In this document: positions 53,807-62,442 of the stretch, in pieces | Numbering within the stretch: position 1 is the first letter of the stretch | How the letters are laid out: the number at the start of each line of letters is the position of its first letter | NCBI GenBank assembly: GCA_902775555.1 | Contig: CACYMQ010000005.1 | Coordinates: 1-64,000, forward strand | Origin: an uncultured Lachnospiraceae bacterium | GTDB taxonomy: Bacteria; Bacillota; Clostridia; Lachnospirales; Lachnospiraceae | Length of the DNA: 64,000 bases | Direction: 5' to 3' | Notes under the pieces: generated by a model | The model's input: the letters and a program-made list of their open reading frames with translations, nothing else | What the model was told of the DNA's origin: nothing | Database searches by the model: none | Made by a program: the position numbers and the translations under genes

Positions 53807-54220
53807 ATGAGCAATATGATTTTAGGAAGCGCAGGCGGCAGCACGGGTGGCAGCATACTGATGATCGTTCTTTATCTGGCATTCTTCATCGGACTGATGT
53901 ATTTCCTTATGATCCGTCCCCAGAAGAAGCAGCAGAAGAAGCAGGACGAGCTGCAGAATTCATTGGAGCCGGGCGATAATATCATGACCACCAGCGGTTT
54001 CTTCGGAACCATCCTTGATATCGTGGATGAAACGACGGTCATCGTTGAGTTCGGTAACAACAAGAACTGCCGGATCCCCATGCATAAGCGTGCCATCGCT
54101 GAGGTGGAGAAGGCAGGAACAGCCGAGGTAAAGGAAGCAGACAGCAAGGATACCAAGGACAGCAAGGAAAGCAAGGACAGTAAGGATACCAAGGAAGAAA
54201 AGGAATCTAAGAAGAAGTAG
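53807..54220 (+). CDS. yajC: Preprotein translocase accessory subunit YajC
   Basis: 137 residues. One N-terminal helix (about 18-38), FLMIRPQKKQQKK, then GDNIMTTSGFFGTI, the YajC core. It binds SecDF/YidC at the translocon. The last 30 residues are a lysine/aspartate/serine repeat tail (KDSKDTK units), longer than in most YajC. tgt upstream and yajC is a common genome order. AAGGAG precedes the ATG. Confidence 0.94.
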   Translation: MSNMILGSAGGSTGGSILMIVLYLAFFIGLMYFLMIRPQKKQQKKQDELQNSLEPGDNIMTTSGFFGTILDIVDETTVIVEFGNNKNCRIPMHKRAIAEVEKAGTAEVKEADSKDTKDSKESKDSKDTKEEKESKKK

Positions 54221-54258
54221 TTTTCCGTGATTCCGGTAGATACGGAGGTTTGGTTTAG

Positions 54259-55026
54259 ATGCAGAGCAGAAGAAATAGAATCGCAGCGGTTCTTATCATG
54301 ACAGGACTGCTCCTGGGTCTTCCTGCCTGTACGGAGAAAGAACCGGAAGAGGGGAAGTATGTATCTCCGAACTTCAATACGGAAGTGGTGAACCGGACAG
54401 AGGAAGGTGTTCCTGCTCCGAAGGAGACCACGGAAGAGAGAGAAGTTGTGGATTCCCCGCTTTCAAAAGGAGATCCGGTCAATATCGCGGACCTTGAGAA
54501 TGTGCCGAATACGGAAACAACCATCGCGGGGTCTTACGAAAACGGATCCTATTACAATCCCTTTGTGGGCTTTGCCATTCAGGGAGATACGGTATGGAGG
54601 CTGTATGATGCGGCGGGAGTCGCGGAGGCTACGGGGCTTTCCGAGGATGAGGTGAATGACCTCTGGTACGGAGTGGTCAGTCCATACTCCGTAAAGACCA
54701 TGACCTGTGCCATTGCCTATAAGAGCGATACAGGTTCCAATCTGGTGGTTTCCTATATCAACCCGAAGCTCTATTATATGCAAAATATGACGGCCAGAGA
54801 ATATCTGGAGCTTTCAGCCCGATCCTATAAGGATGTAGAGGTCCAGGATGTAAACTATCTCGGACAGACCTTTTCCTCCATATCTCTTCCTGATGAGGGG
54901 GAAGGTGCGAGAACCCAGTTTGCCATCCGGGTGGATGATCTGATCGTGGTACTGACCTATACCCTGCAGGGAGATGATACTTTGGAAGACGCTGCAGACC
55001 ATGTGACGAAACTGATCACACAGTAA
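54259..55026 (+). CDS. Lipoprotein of unknown function
   Basis: 255 residues. Signal peptide with lipobox LPAC, so diacylglyceryl-modified by Lgt at Cys24. A Glu/Thr-rich spacer follows, then an alpha/beta domain (NPFVGFAIQGDTVWRL; ARTQFAIRVDDLIVVLTYTLQ) without a family I can name. GGAGGTTTG before the ATG, terminator after it. Confidence 0.82.
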   Translation: MQSRRNRIAAVLIMTGLLLGLPACTEKEPEEGKYVSPNFNTEVVNRTEEGVPAPKETTEEREVVDSPLSKGDPVNIADLENVPNTETTIAGSYENGSYYNPFVGFAIQGDTVWRLYDAAGVAEATGLSEDEVNDLWYGVVSPYSVKTMTCAIAYKSDTGSNLVVSYINPKLYYMQNMTAREYLELSARSYKDVEVQDVNYLGQTFSSISLPDEGEGARTQFAIRVDDLIVVLTYTLQGDDTLEDAADHVTKLITQ

Positions 55027-55038
55027 ATACTGACACAG

Positions 55039-55064
55039 AAAATGCCCGTTTCGGGCATTTTTTG
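55039..55064 (+). terminator. Terminator after the lipoprotein gene
   Basis: AAAATGCCCG pairs with CGGGCATTTT over TTT, with more T residues following. Confidence 0.9.
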
Positions 55065-55065
55065 A

Positions 55066-55094
55066 TTGACCGAAAACATCGTAAATAGTATGAT
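55066..55094 (+). promoter_or_regulatory. Promoter of the membrane protein-ldh unit
   Basis: TTGACC (55066-55071), 17 bp, TATGAT (55089-55094), leaving a leader of ~70 bases with a TGAACC/GGTTCA hairpin. Confidence 0.65.
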
Positions 55095-55171
55095 AGAAAA
55101 GAAGGATTGCGTGAACCCGGGGGTGGTTCAGGGGTCCGTTTTACGCGTGAGTGAAATGGAGGTTAGTTGCA

Positions 55172-55910
55172 ATGAAGAATAAGCATGCGGTTATGCGAAA
55201 CCTCGTCACCGGTATGATGGCATCAGCACTTCTGATGGTCAGCGACTGGCTGATGGGAGCGACCGGCAAGGGCAATGTCTCGAATGGTGTGGTGCAGAGC
55301 AACTGGGCATCGGCAGCGACCTGGAGATACGAAGCAGCCATGTTGATCGCGGGTTTCGCAGTTTTTATGCTCTACAGCGGAATGAAGGAGATGATCCGCC
55401 AGTTCAAACTTACCCGGTCACGCAAGGATGTCTGGAGTATCCGGGCAGCCCGGATCTTCGAGATCGGCGGTATCGCAACGGTGGTTTCCACACTTTTCCT
55501 TCATGCGAAGGGTAGTATCCTTCCGATCCTGTACCATAAACTGTATGCAACATCCCTGATGGGAGCGGATATGCTGACTGTAGTTGATGAGGTATTCTTC
55601 TATATATCCATTCCGTTCTATATCTTCTCCATACTCATTGTAGTTTTTACCTCCGTGCCTTTTATCTATCAGATATGGCAGGGAAGGCTCCGTGTTCCGA
55701 AATGGTTTGTGATCCTGAATCCGATGGTATTCTGGGTGATCGGCTGGATCTTCCGGAGATTCGGAGCATATCTGATCACAGATTTCACGGCATGTATGGT
55801 TTCTTTCGGCAGATTTCACGGCATGTATGGTTTCTTTCGGTCTCCTGATGATGTTCTGGTGTACACTTCAGCATGTAACCAAGATCCCGGAGCGGAGCCG
55901 GGAGGAATAG
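55172..55910 (+). pseudogene. Five- to six-helix membrane protein, frameshifted by a 31-bp duplication
   Basis: From ATG 55172 (after TGGAGG) the frame encodes a membrane protein with helices near residues 9-28, 43-62, 88-108, 124-152 and 170-195. At 55779-55840 a 31-bp unit is duplicated, which shifts the frame, so translation runs on to 55975 and into ldh. Removing one copy restores a 235-residue protein that ends at TAG 55908-55910 with a last helix reading SFGLLMMFWCTLQHVTK, leaving a normal 48-bp gap before ldh. I do not recognise the family. The change may be a recent mutation or an assembly error. Confidence 0.82.
55779..55840 (+). repeat. Perfect 31-bp tandem duplication
   Basis: The unit beginning CAGATTTCACGGCATG is at 55779-55809 and again at 55810-55840 without a mismatch. 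Thirty-one is not divisible by three. Confidence 0.95.
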
Positions 55911-55958
55911 TACGAAGGGTGGAGCACACGTTAACCTGTATGAAAGAAGGAGGGTCAC

Positions 55959-57002
55959 ATGAAAAAGATTCATGAAAGCAATGTTGAGAAAAATGTGGAT
56001 ATTCGTAAGGCAGCCATTATCGGCTGCGGATTTGTAGGTTCTTCCACGGCTTTTGCTCTGATGCAGGCCGGGATCTTTTCCGAACTGGTGCTGATCGATG
56101 TGGATCATAGCAGAGCTGAGGGAGAGGCAATGGACATCAGCCACGGACTTCCTTTTGCGAAGCCGATGAAGATCTATGCGGGAACCTATGATGATATCGT
56201 TGATGCCTCCATTATCATTATCACTGCAGGCGCAGCGCAGAAACCGGGGGAGACCCGTCTGCAGCTTGTTCAGAAAAATGTAGCGATCTTTAAGTCCATC
56301 ATTCCCGAGATCTCCAGGAGAGGATGCGAAGGCGTACTTCTGATCGTATCCAATCCGGTGGATATCCTGACCTATGTGGCACAGAAGCTTTCTGGCTTCC
56401 CGACCAACCGTGTCATCGGTTCGGGTACGGTTCTGGATACTGCACGTCTCAAGGCCATGCTCGGAGAGCATCTGGATGTGGATAACCGTACCGTTCATGC
56501 ATTTATCATCGGTGAGCACGGGGACAGCGAGCTGGCAGCATGGAGCAGCGCCATGGTTTCCGGCGTGCCGCTTTCCAAGTTCTGTGAGATGCGCGGACAT
56601 TTCAACCATGATCAGTCGGAGCGTCATATCCAGGAAATGGTCAAGAATTCCGCATATGAGATCATCGAGCGTAAGAAGGCAACCTACTACGGCGTGGCTA
56701 TGGCCGTTCGCAGGATCTGCGAGGTTATCGCCAGAGATGAGAAGTCGATCCTGTCCGTTTCCAGTCTGATGGAAGGACAGTATGGTCTGACGGATGTATG
56801 CCTGTCCATGCCGGCCATCGTGGGGGCGGACGGTGTAGAGGAGAAGATCCCGATCTCTCTGGACGAAGATGAGATCACGAACCTGATGGCTTCCGCAAGG
56901 GCGCTGAAGGAGATCGCGGATTCTCTGGATCTTACGCTTCCGGAACCGGTGAAGGAAGAGCCGAAGCCTGTGGACCTTGACGAAAAGCCCATTGACCGGT
57001 AA
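55959..57002 (+). CDS. ldh: L-lactate dehydrogenase
   Basis: 347 residues. NAD site IGCGFVGSSTA, GAAQKPGETRL with the substrate Arg, and GEHGDSE (185-191) with catalytic His187. It reduces pyruvate to L-lactate and recycles NADH. The extra Glu/Lys/Pro tail (EPVKEEPKPVD) is unusual but harmless-looking. GAAGGAGGG precedes the ATG; the exonuclease starts 16 bp later. Confidence 0.95.
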   Translation: MKKIHESNVEKNVDIRKAAIIGCGFVGSSTAFALMQAGIFSELVLIDVDHSRAEGEAMDISHGLPFAKPMKIYAGTYDDIVDASIIIITAGAAQKPGETRLQLVQKNVAIFKSIIPEISRRGCEGVLLIVSNPVDILTYVAQKLSGFPTNRVIGSGTVLDTARLKAMLGEHLDVDNRTVHAFIIGEHGDSELAAWSSAMVSGVPLSKFCEMRGHFNHDQSERHIQEMVKNSAYEIIERKKATYYGVAMAVRRICEVIARDEKSILSVSSLMEGQYGLTDVCLSMPAIVGADGVEEKIPISLDEDEITNLMASARALKEIADSLDLTLPEPVKEEPKPVDLDEKPIDR

Positions 57003-57018
57003 GAGGTGGGACACGTCT

Positions 57019-57777
57019 ATGTTAAAACTTGTCTCATGGAATGTAAATGGAATCAGAGCCTGTGTCGGAAAGGGGTTTGAGGAATCCTTCCGCCGGTTGG
57101 ATGCGGACGTGTTCTGTATCCAGGAGAGCAAGATGCAGGAAGGACAGTTGAAGCTTGAACTGCCCGGTTATACACAGACCTGGAATTATGCGAAGAGAAA
57201 GGGTTACTCCGGAACGGCGATCTTCACGAAGCAGGAACCGAGATCCGTGGTCCTCGGTATGGGACTGGAGCAGCATGATCAGGAAGGACGTCTCATCACA
57301 CTGGATATGGGAGACTATTTTATGGTTACGGTTTACGTTCCGAATTCTCAGAGTGAACTCCGGCGTCTGGACTATCGTATGGAGTGGGAGGATGACTTCC
57401 GCGAATATGTATCGGAGCTGAAGAAAGAAAAGCCGGTGATCATCTGCGGGGATATGAATGTCGCCCATAAGGAGATCGATCTGAAGAATCCGGACAGTAA
57501 TCATATGAATCCGGGCTTTACGGATCAGGAAAGAGAGAAAATGACGGAGCTTCTGGAAGCAGGCTTCACGGATACCTTCCGTTATCTCTATCCGGACCTT
57601 GCGGATGCGTATTCCTGGTGGTCCTACCGGATGAAAGCCAGGGAGCGGAATGTAGGCTGGCGTATCGATTATTTCCTTGTATCCTCCGAACTGGACGACC
57701 GGATCAGGGGAGCAAAGATCCACAGTGATATCCTCGGGTCGGATCACTGCCCGGTGGAGCTGGATATCGAATTATAA
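57019..57777 (+). CDS. Exodeoxyribonuclease III
   Basis: 252 residues from ATG 57019. WNVNGIRACVGKG, CIQESKMQEG (metal Glu), CGDMNVAHKEIDLKNP, and SDHCPVELDIEL (catalytic Asp-His) are the EEP nuclease motifs of ExoA/Xth. It cleaves abasic sites and trims 3' ends. A longer frame from 56977 overlaps ldh and is rejected. Confidence 0.95.
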   Translation: MLKLVSWNVNGIRACVGKGFEESFRRLDADVFCIQESKMQEGQLKLELPGYTQTWNYAKRKGYSGTAIFTKQEPRSVVLGMGLEQHDQEGRLITLDMGDYFMVTVYVPNSQSELRRLDYRMEWEDDFREYVSELKKEKPVIICGDMNVAHKEIDLKNPDSNHMNPGFTDQEREKMTELLEAGFTDTFRYLYPDLADAYSWWSYRMKARERNVGWRIDYFLVSSELDDRIRGAKIHSDILGSDHCPVELDIEL

Positions 57778-57792
57778 AAGAGAGAATAAAGC

Positions 57793-57845
57793 CGTGGGGA
57801 CAGACCGGCCGGGGTGATTACGGGCCGCCTGTCCCCGCACCTTTT
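57793..57845 (+). terminator. Terminator after exonuclease III
   Basis: GTGGGGACAG pairs with CTGTCCCCGCAC (one bulge), with CCGGCC/GGGCCG-type pairs inside, followed by CTTTTG. Confidence 0.8.
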
Positions 57846-57912
57846 GTTCTTTGTCAGAGTATGGGATGGATGAGGGTGGTCCCGGGACGGATCACAGGAA
57901 AGAGTGAATGTT

Positions 57913-58884
57913 ATGGTGGAGGTAAGAAACCTCACAAAAACATATGGAAAAGTACAGGCTTTGAAGGGTGTCAGCTTTACGCTGGAACCGGGAAAGGTCT
58001 ATGGCCTTCTGGGTGTGAACGGTGCAGGAAAGACTACGACACTTCAGCTTCTGTCCGGGTATCTTACGCCTGCCTCCGGGGAGATCCTGGTGGACGGGGT
58101 ATCCATGGAGAAACGGCCGGTGGAGGTTCGGAGTCATATCGGTTATCTGCCGGAAGTGCCGCCACTCTATCCGGAGCTTACAGTAGAGGAATTCCTACGG
58201 TTTCAGGCAGAGCTTCGCAGGATCCCCAAGACAGAACGGGACAGATCCGTACGGGAGGCTGTTGAACGGGGAGATCTCGGGGCAGTCCGTAACCGGCTGA
58301 TCGGTCAGCTGTCCAAGGGCTTCCGGCAAAGGACAGGACTTGCGGCTACGCTGATGGGACAGCCGGACATTCTTCTGCTGGATGAACCCACCAACGGGCT
58401 GGATCCTGTTCAAATGGTGGAAATGCGCCGGCTGGTAAGAGAGCTGGGAAAAGAACGTACCGTTGTGGTAAGCTCCCATGTACTGTCAGAGATCAAGGGG
58501 GAGGCGGACGAGCTGCTGATCATAGCGGCGGGACATCTGGTCTATTCCGGGGATCAGGCATCCATCGGAACGGGGGAGACCGTTCTGGAAGCGGTATTAA
58601 AGGGAGATGCGGCGAAGGTGCAGCATTTTCTGAAGAGACATTTTCCGAAGCGGAAGGCAGACTGTGTGCCGACGGAGGAGGGGATGAGGATCCTCCTTAC
58701 GGAGACGGACGGGTCCGATCAAAGAGAAGCGTTGTTCCGTGCGGCATCGGAGGAGAAACTGCCGATCCTGAAGCTGGAGAGACGAAGTACCGATCTTGAG
58801 GATTTCTTCCTGCGTGTGACGGAGGAAGCCTACCGGAACGACCGCCCGGAGACGGAAGAGGATGAGGAGGAAGACGATGATTAG
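57913..58884 (+). CDS. ABC transporter ATP-binding protein (gliding-type exporter)
   Basis: About 323 residues from ATG 57913 (a GTG at 57904 is an alternative). Walker A GVNGAGKTTT, signature LSKGFRQRTGLA, Walker B LLLDEPTNGLD and H-loop SSHVLSE. After residue ~220 comes the DrrA-type C-terminal extension and an acidic tail (EEDEEEDD). Its stop overlaps the permease gene by eight bases, indicating coupled synthesis. Confidence 0.9.
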   Translation: MVEVRNLTKTYGKVQALKGVSFTLEPGKVYGLLGVNGAGKTTTLQLLSGYLTPASGEILVDGVSMEKRPVEVRSHIGYLPEVPPLYPELTVEEFLRFQAELRRIPKTERDRSVREAVERGDLGAVRNRLIGQLSKGFRQRTGLAATLMGQPDILLLDEPTNGLDPVQMVEMRRLVRELGKERTVVVSSHVLSEIKGEADELLIIAAGHLVYSGDQASIGTGETVLEAVLKGDAAKVQHFLKRHFPKRKADCVPTEEGMRILLTETDGSDQREALFRAASEEKLPILKLERRSTDLEDFFLRVTEEAYRNDRPETEEDEEEDDD

Positions 58885-61000
58885 TATCTGGAAGAAAGAA
58901 CTTCGTTCCTCCCTTTGCAATGTCACGGGATTTCTGTATCTGGCAGCATCGGTATTCTTCTTCGGCGTGTATTTCTATGTGATGAACCTGTACCAGGGGA
59001 TGGCACATGTGAACTATTCCTATGCATCCGTGGTCTATCTGTTCTCACTGACCATACCGATCCTTACCATGAGGGCATTTGCACAGGAATTCCATGACCG
59101 GACGGATCAGCTGATCTTTACGGCGCCTGTGTCCCGGACCGCTGTGGTCCTGGGCAAATATCTTGCGTATCTCACGTTGTTCCTGATCCCCGTGGTGGTA
59201 GCGGCCTTTTATCCGCTGATCCTGACGGGCTACGGAAGCGTGGCGGTCACAGAGGCATATACCACATTGCTGGCCTATGTACTGTATGGTATGGCTGCGA
59301 TCGCTATCGGTATTTTCGTATCATCCCTTACCGCAAATGTGGTGATCGCCGCAGTGTCCACGGCAGTTGTCCTGTTCCTTGCCTATACCATGGGTGGGTT
59401 CGGTGAATTGCTGGGTGTCCCTGTCCTGAAGCAGATTCTGGGTGCCTTTCATATGCAGAGCAGGTTCCTGACGATGGAGACGGGTGTGATCTCGCTTCGG
59501 TCGATCCTGTATTTCCTTTCGGTGGCTGCGGCATTTTTATGCTTTACGGTTCTGCGGCTGCAGAGTTATCGCTGTGGAAGAGGCGGGAACCCGAAGGACA
59601 GAAGACAGCGGGTGGTGATCCTGCTTGTGACGATCCTTCTGGCGCTGGGTATCAATGTGACGGCGGAGCTGCTTCCGGACAGAGCGACGGAGTACGATGT
59701 CACGATGAAGGAATTCCACATGCTGACGGAGGATACGAAGAAGTTCCTGGATACATTGGAGAAGGATGTGACGATCAGCGTCTATAAGAAGGAGACCGAG
59801 GCAGAACCGGATACCGTAAAGATGCTGAAGAATTACGGCGCGTATGAGCATATCACCGTAGAATACGTGGATCCCGAGAAGGCACCGAGGTTCCCGGAAA
59901 AATATGCGGTAAACGGATTCAGCGAAGGAAGCCTGGTGGTGGCGTCGGATACGGCATTCCGGATCATCGATCAGGAAAGTATTTATACCTATTCGGATCC
60001 AGAGATGCAAAGCTACGGAGCAAGTCCCGACGGCTTTGATCTGGAGGGCCTTCTGACCACGGCGATCGATTATGTGACCACCGACCGGCTGCCTATGGTC
60101 TATGAACTGTCCGGCCATGGAGAGCTGCTTCTTGCAGGGAACTTCAAGACTGCGCTTGACCGTGAAAATGTAAAGCTTCAGGAGATCCGGCTGGTGTCTG
60201 CGGGTTCGGTTCCGAAGGATGCGGACTGTGTGCTGCTCCTGGCTCCTTCCGAGGATTTCAGCGAAGCGGAGATCGGTGCGCTGAAAGACTATCTGGCGGA
60301 AGGCGGTCATATCTATCTGTTGCTTCAATGGACTGCAGAGCCCCAGAAGAACCTTTATGCATTTCTGGCCGAATACGGAATCGATGTCAGATACGGAGTC
60401 GTTTCCGAAGAAGATGCGGATGTATATTTCCAGGAACCATACTATCTGATCCCTGAGATCAGGGAGACATCGGTTACAGACGGGCTGGAGGGGAATCTGG
60501 CCCTGTCGGCCATGACCCTCGGGCTGCAGTCGGAGGACCCGGCGGTAGAGGCCATATTGAAGACCTCGGATCGGGCGTATCTGAAGAAGGATCCGCAGAA
60601 TGCAGCGACAACCGAAAAGGAAGAAGGGGATGAAACAGGAGAGTATCTCCCCGGACTCTTCCGGCAATGGACCGTGGATCTGACACCTGCAGATGCCAAA
60701 GAGGACGGCGGGAAGATCACGAGACAGAGCCAGCTGGCAGTCTTCGGTTCGCCGTATATGACCCAGGATGCCATGGACGGATATATCTCCGGAATGAACC
60801 GGAAGCTTTTTATCAAACTGATGAGTCATATGGTAAGCCGTCCGGCACTGACGTCGGTTCCGGTAAAGACCTATACCTTTGAATATGTAGCGGTTCCAGC
60901 CTCCGATGCAACCTTCTTCGGAGTGATCCTTTCGGGCGTATTGCCGGGGATCCTGCTGATGGTGGGACTCGGCGTATGGTTCCTTAGAAGAAGCCGCTGA
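58877..61000 (+). CDS. Fused ABC-2 permease and GldG-like auxiliary domain
   Basis: About 707 residues from ATG 58877. Residues ~1-235 hold six membrane helices of the ABC-2 permease (GldF-like, FLYLAASVFFFG; FAQEFHDRTDQLIFTAPVS). A large extracytoplasmic domain (~260-665) starts ITAELLPDRATEYDVT-like and resembles the GldG/DUF4350 family (YVDPEKAPRF; YELSGHGELLL). A last helix (~680-700) ends in basic residues. In relatives GldF and GldG are often separate. The pair may export lipids or peptides; cargo unknown. Confidence 0.87.
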   Translation: MISIWKKELRSSLCNVTGFLYLAASVFFFGVYFYVMNLYQGMAHVNYSYASVVYLFSLTIPILTMRAFAQEFHDRTDQLIFTAPVSRTAVVLGKYLAYLTLFLIPVVVAAFYPLILTGYGSVAVTEAYTTLLAYVLYGMAAIAIGIFVSSLTANVVIAAVSTAVVLFLAYTMGGFGELLGVPVLKQILGAFHMQSRFLTMETGVISLRSILYFLSVAAAFLCFTVLRLQSYRCGRGGNPKDRRQRVVILLVTILLALGINVTAELLPDRATEYDVTMKEFHMLTEDTKKFLDTLEKDVTISVYKKETEAEPDTVKMLKNYGAYEHITVEYVDPEKAPRFPEKYAVNGFSEGSLVVASDTAFRIIDQESIYTYSDPEMQSYGASPDGFDLEGLLTTAIDYVTTDRLPMVYELSGHGELLLAGNFKTALDRENVKLQEIRLVSAGSVPKDADCVLLLAPSEDFSEAEIGALKDYLAEGGHIYLLLQWTAEPQKNLYAFLAEYGIDVRYGVVSEEDADVYFQEPYYLIPEIRETSVTDGLEGNLALSAMTLGLQSEDPAVEAILKTSDRAYLKKDPQNAATTEKEEGDETGEYLPGLFRQWTVDLTPADAKEDGGKITRQSQLAVFGSPYMTQDAMDGYISGMNRKLFIKLMSHMVSRPALTSVPVKTYTFEYVAVPASDATFFGVILSGVLPGILLMVGLGVWFLRRSR

Positions 61001-61048
61001 CCGGCTGCCAAGGACGTAAAAAGGTATGTAGTATGATGAAGAAAGAAA

Positions 61049-61095
61049 ATGACGCATGCAGAGCTGCTGATAACAGAGCTGTATGCGTCATTTTT
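61049..61095 (+). terminator. Terminator after the GldF/G-like gene
   Basis: ATGACGCATGCA pairs with TGTATGCGTCAT (10 of 12) and is followed by TTTTTAT. Confidence 0.8.
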
Positions 61096-61118
61096 ATATG
61101 TATCTTTTGTAATTAGGG

Positions 61119-61152
61119 AAAGATCCTTCGGCCGTGCGGCCTCAGGATGACA
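61119..61152 (-). repeat. Interspersed GTCATCCTGAG repeat, single inverted copy
   Basis: On the minus strand it reads TGTCATCCTGAGGCC, then CGAAGGATCTT. It is one full unit with a palindromic tip (GGCCGTGCGGCC). It belongs to the same family as 15043-15107 and 32298-32429. Confidence 0.85.
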
Positions 61153-61183
61153 ATGCAGAAATTGTATCCGTCCGTATATTTTG

Positions 61184-62440
61184 TCAGTCCGTATATTTTG
61201 TCAGCAACAGGCTTGCATTCTGTCCTCCGAATCCGAAGGCATTACACATGGCAACATTTACCACGGACTTCCTTGCTTCGTTGGGAACGAAGTCCAGATC
61301 GCATTCCGGATCCGGTGTGGTCTGGTTGATGGTAGGTGGAAGCGTGTCCTCCTCTATGGCTTTGATACATGCGATCGCCTCTGTCACACCGCCTGCACCC
61401 ATCAGGTGTCCGGTGGATGCCTTGGTTGAAGAGACTGCAAGCTTGTATGCATGCTCCCCGAACAGGGACTTGATCGCACTGACCTCGATGATGTCGCCTT
61501 TCGGAGTGGAGGTTCCGTGCGCATTGATATAGTCGACTGCAGTAAGCGGAAGACCGGCAACCTCAAGGGACTGCTTCATACAGAAGATGGCAGCGATCCC
61601 TTCCGGATGGGGGCTGGTCACGTGGTAACCGTCTGTACTGTTGGCGTAGCCTGCCACATTACAGCGGATCCTTGCATCCCTCTTCAGCGCCGATTCCTTT
61701 TTCTCGATGATCACGGCTCCGCCGCCCTCTGCCATAACGAAACCGTCACGGTTCAGATCGAAGGGACGGCTGGCGTGCTCCGGATCCTCATTGTTCCGGG
61801 ACAGTGCATGAATGGAAGAAAGTCCGAGGATCGTGAGAGGAGAGGTGGCTGCCTCCGCACCGACACAGATCACGGCATCTGCCATATCCTGCTCGATCAG
61901 CATGATGCCGGTGGAAATGGCATCGATACCGGAGGAACATGCGGTGGAAACCGTCAGGCTGGGACCCTTCAGACCCTTGGAGATGGCGATCTGGGCAGCT
62001 GCGATATTTCCGATGATCCGTGTGATGAAACGCGGGTTTACCCGGGAAGCGGCTCCGGTACTGAATTTATCCTGTGTGGCTGCGATATCGATGATACCGG
62101 AGAATACAGTGCCCAGGACGATACCGATCCGTTCTCTCGGAAGAGGAAGATTGCCTTCGGGATCCTCCGTAAAGCCTGCATCTTCCATGGCTTCCTGTGC
62201 TGCGGCGTAACCGAACTGCATGAACAGTTCCATTTCCTTCGCCTGTTTCCGGGTCATAAAGTCTTCCGGGTTGAAATCGGGTACCTCTCCGGCGATGGTG
62301 ACAGGAAGTCCTGTGGCGTCAAAGCGGGAGATGGTACGGATGCCGGACTTTCCGGTGATCAGATTCTCCCAGTATGTTTCAGCGCCGACACCAAGAGGGG
62401 TCACTGCACCGATTCCGGTTACAACAATGTCATTCTTCAT
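61184..62440 (-). CDS. fabF: Beta-ketoacyl-ACP synthase II (FabF)
   Basis: 418 residues. Catalytic Cys168 (STACSSG), His308 (INAHGTSTPKGD) and His345 (STGHLMGAGG) are all present, as are the family's N-terminal VVTGIGAVTPLG and C-terminal NAFGFGGQNAS. It condenses malonyl-ACP with acyl-ACP. No acyl carrier protein or reductase gene is next to it in this window. It is 2 bp downstream of the acyl-CoA synthetase on the same strand. Confidence 0.93.
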   Translation of the reverse strand: MKNDIVVTGIGAVTPLGVGAETYWENLITGKSGIRTISRFDATGLPVTIAGEVPDFNPEDFMTRKQAKEMELFMQFGYAAAQEAMEDAGFTEDPEGNLPLPRERIGIVLGTVFSGIIDIAATQDKFSTGAASRVNPRFITRIIGNIAAAQIAISKGLKGPSLTVSTACSSGIDAISTGIMLIEQDMADAVICVGAEAATSPLTILGLSSIHALSRNNEDPEHASRPFDLNRDGFVMAEGGGAVIIEKKESALKRDARIRCNVAGYANSTDGYHVTSPHPEGIAAIFCMKQSLEVAGLPLTAVDYINAHGTSTPKGDIIEVSAIKSLFGEHAYKLAVSSTKASTGHLMGAGGVTEAIACIKAIEEDTLPPTINQTTPDPECDLDFVPNEARKSVVNVAMCNAFGFGGQNASLLLTKYTD

Positions 62441-62442
62441 TT

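Noticed and set aside
55095-55171. Possible riboswitch in the leader before the frameshifted membrane protein
   Set aside because: There is a small TGAACC/GGTTCA hairpin only; no known aptamer pattern could be matched.
59537-61057. 506-codon minus-strand open frame under the GldF/G-like gene
   Set aside because: It has no recognisable domain and lies opposite a coherent membrane protein.
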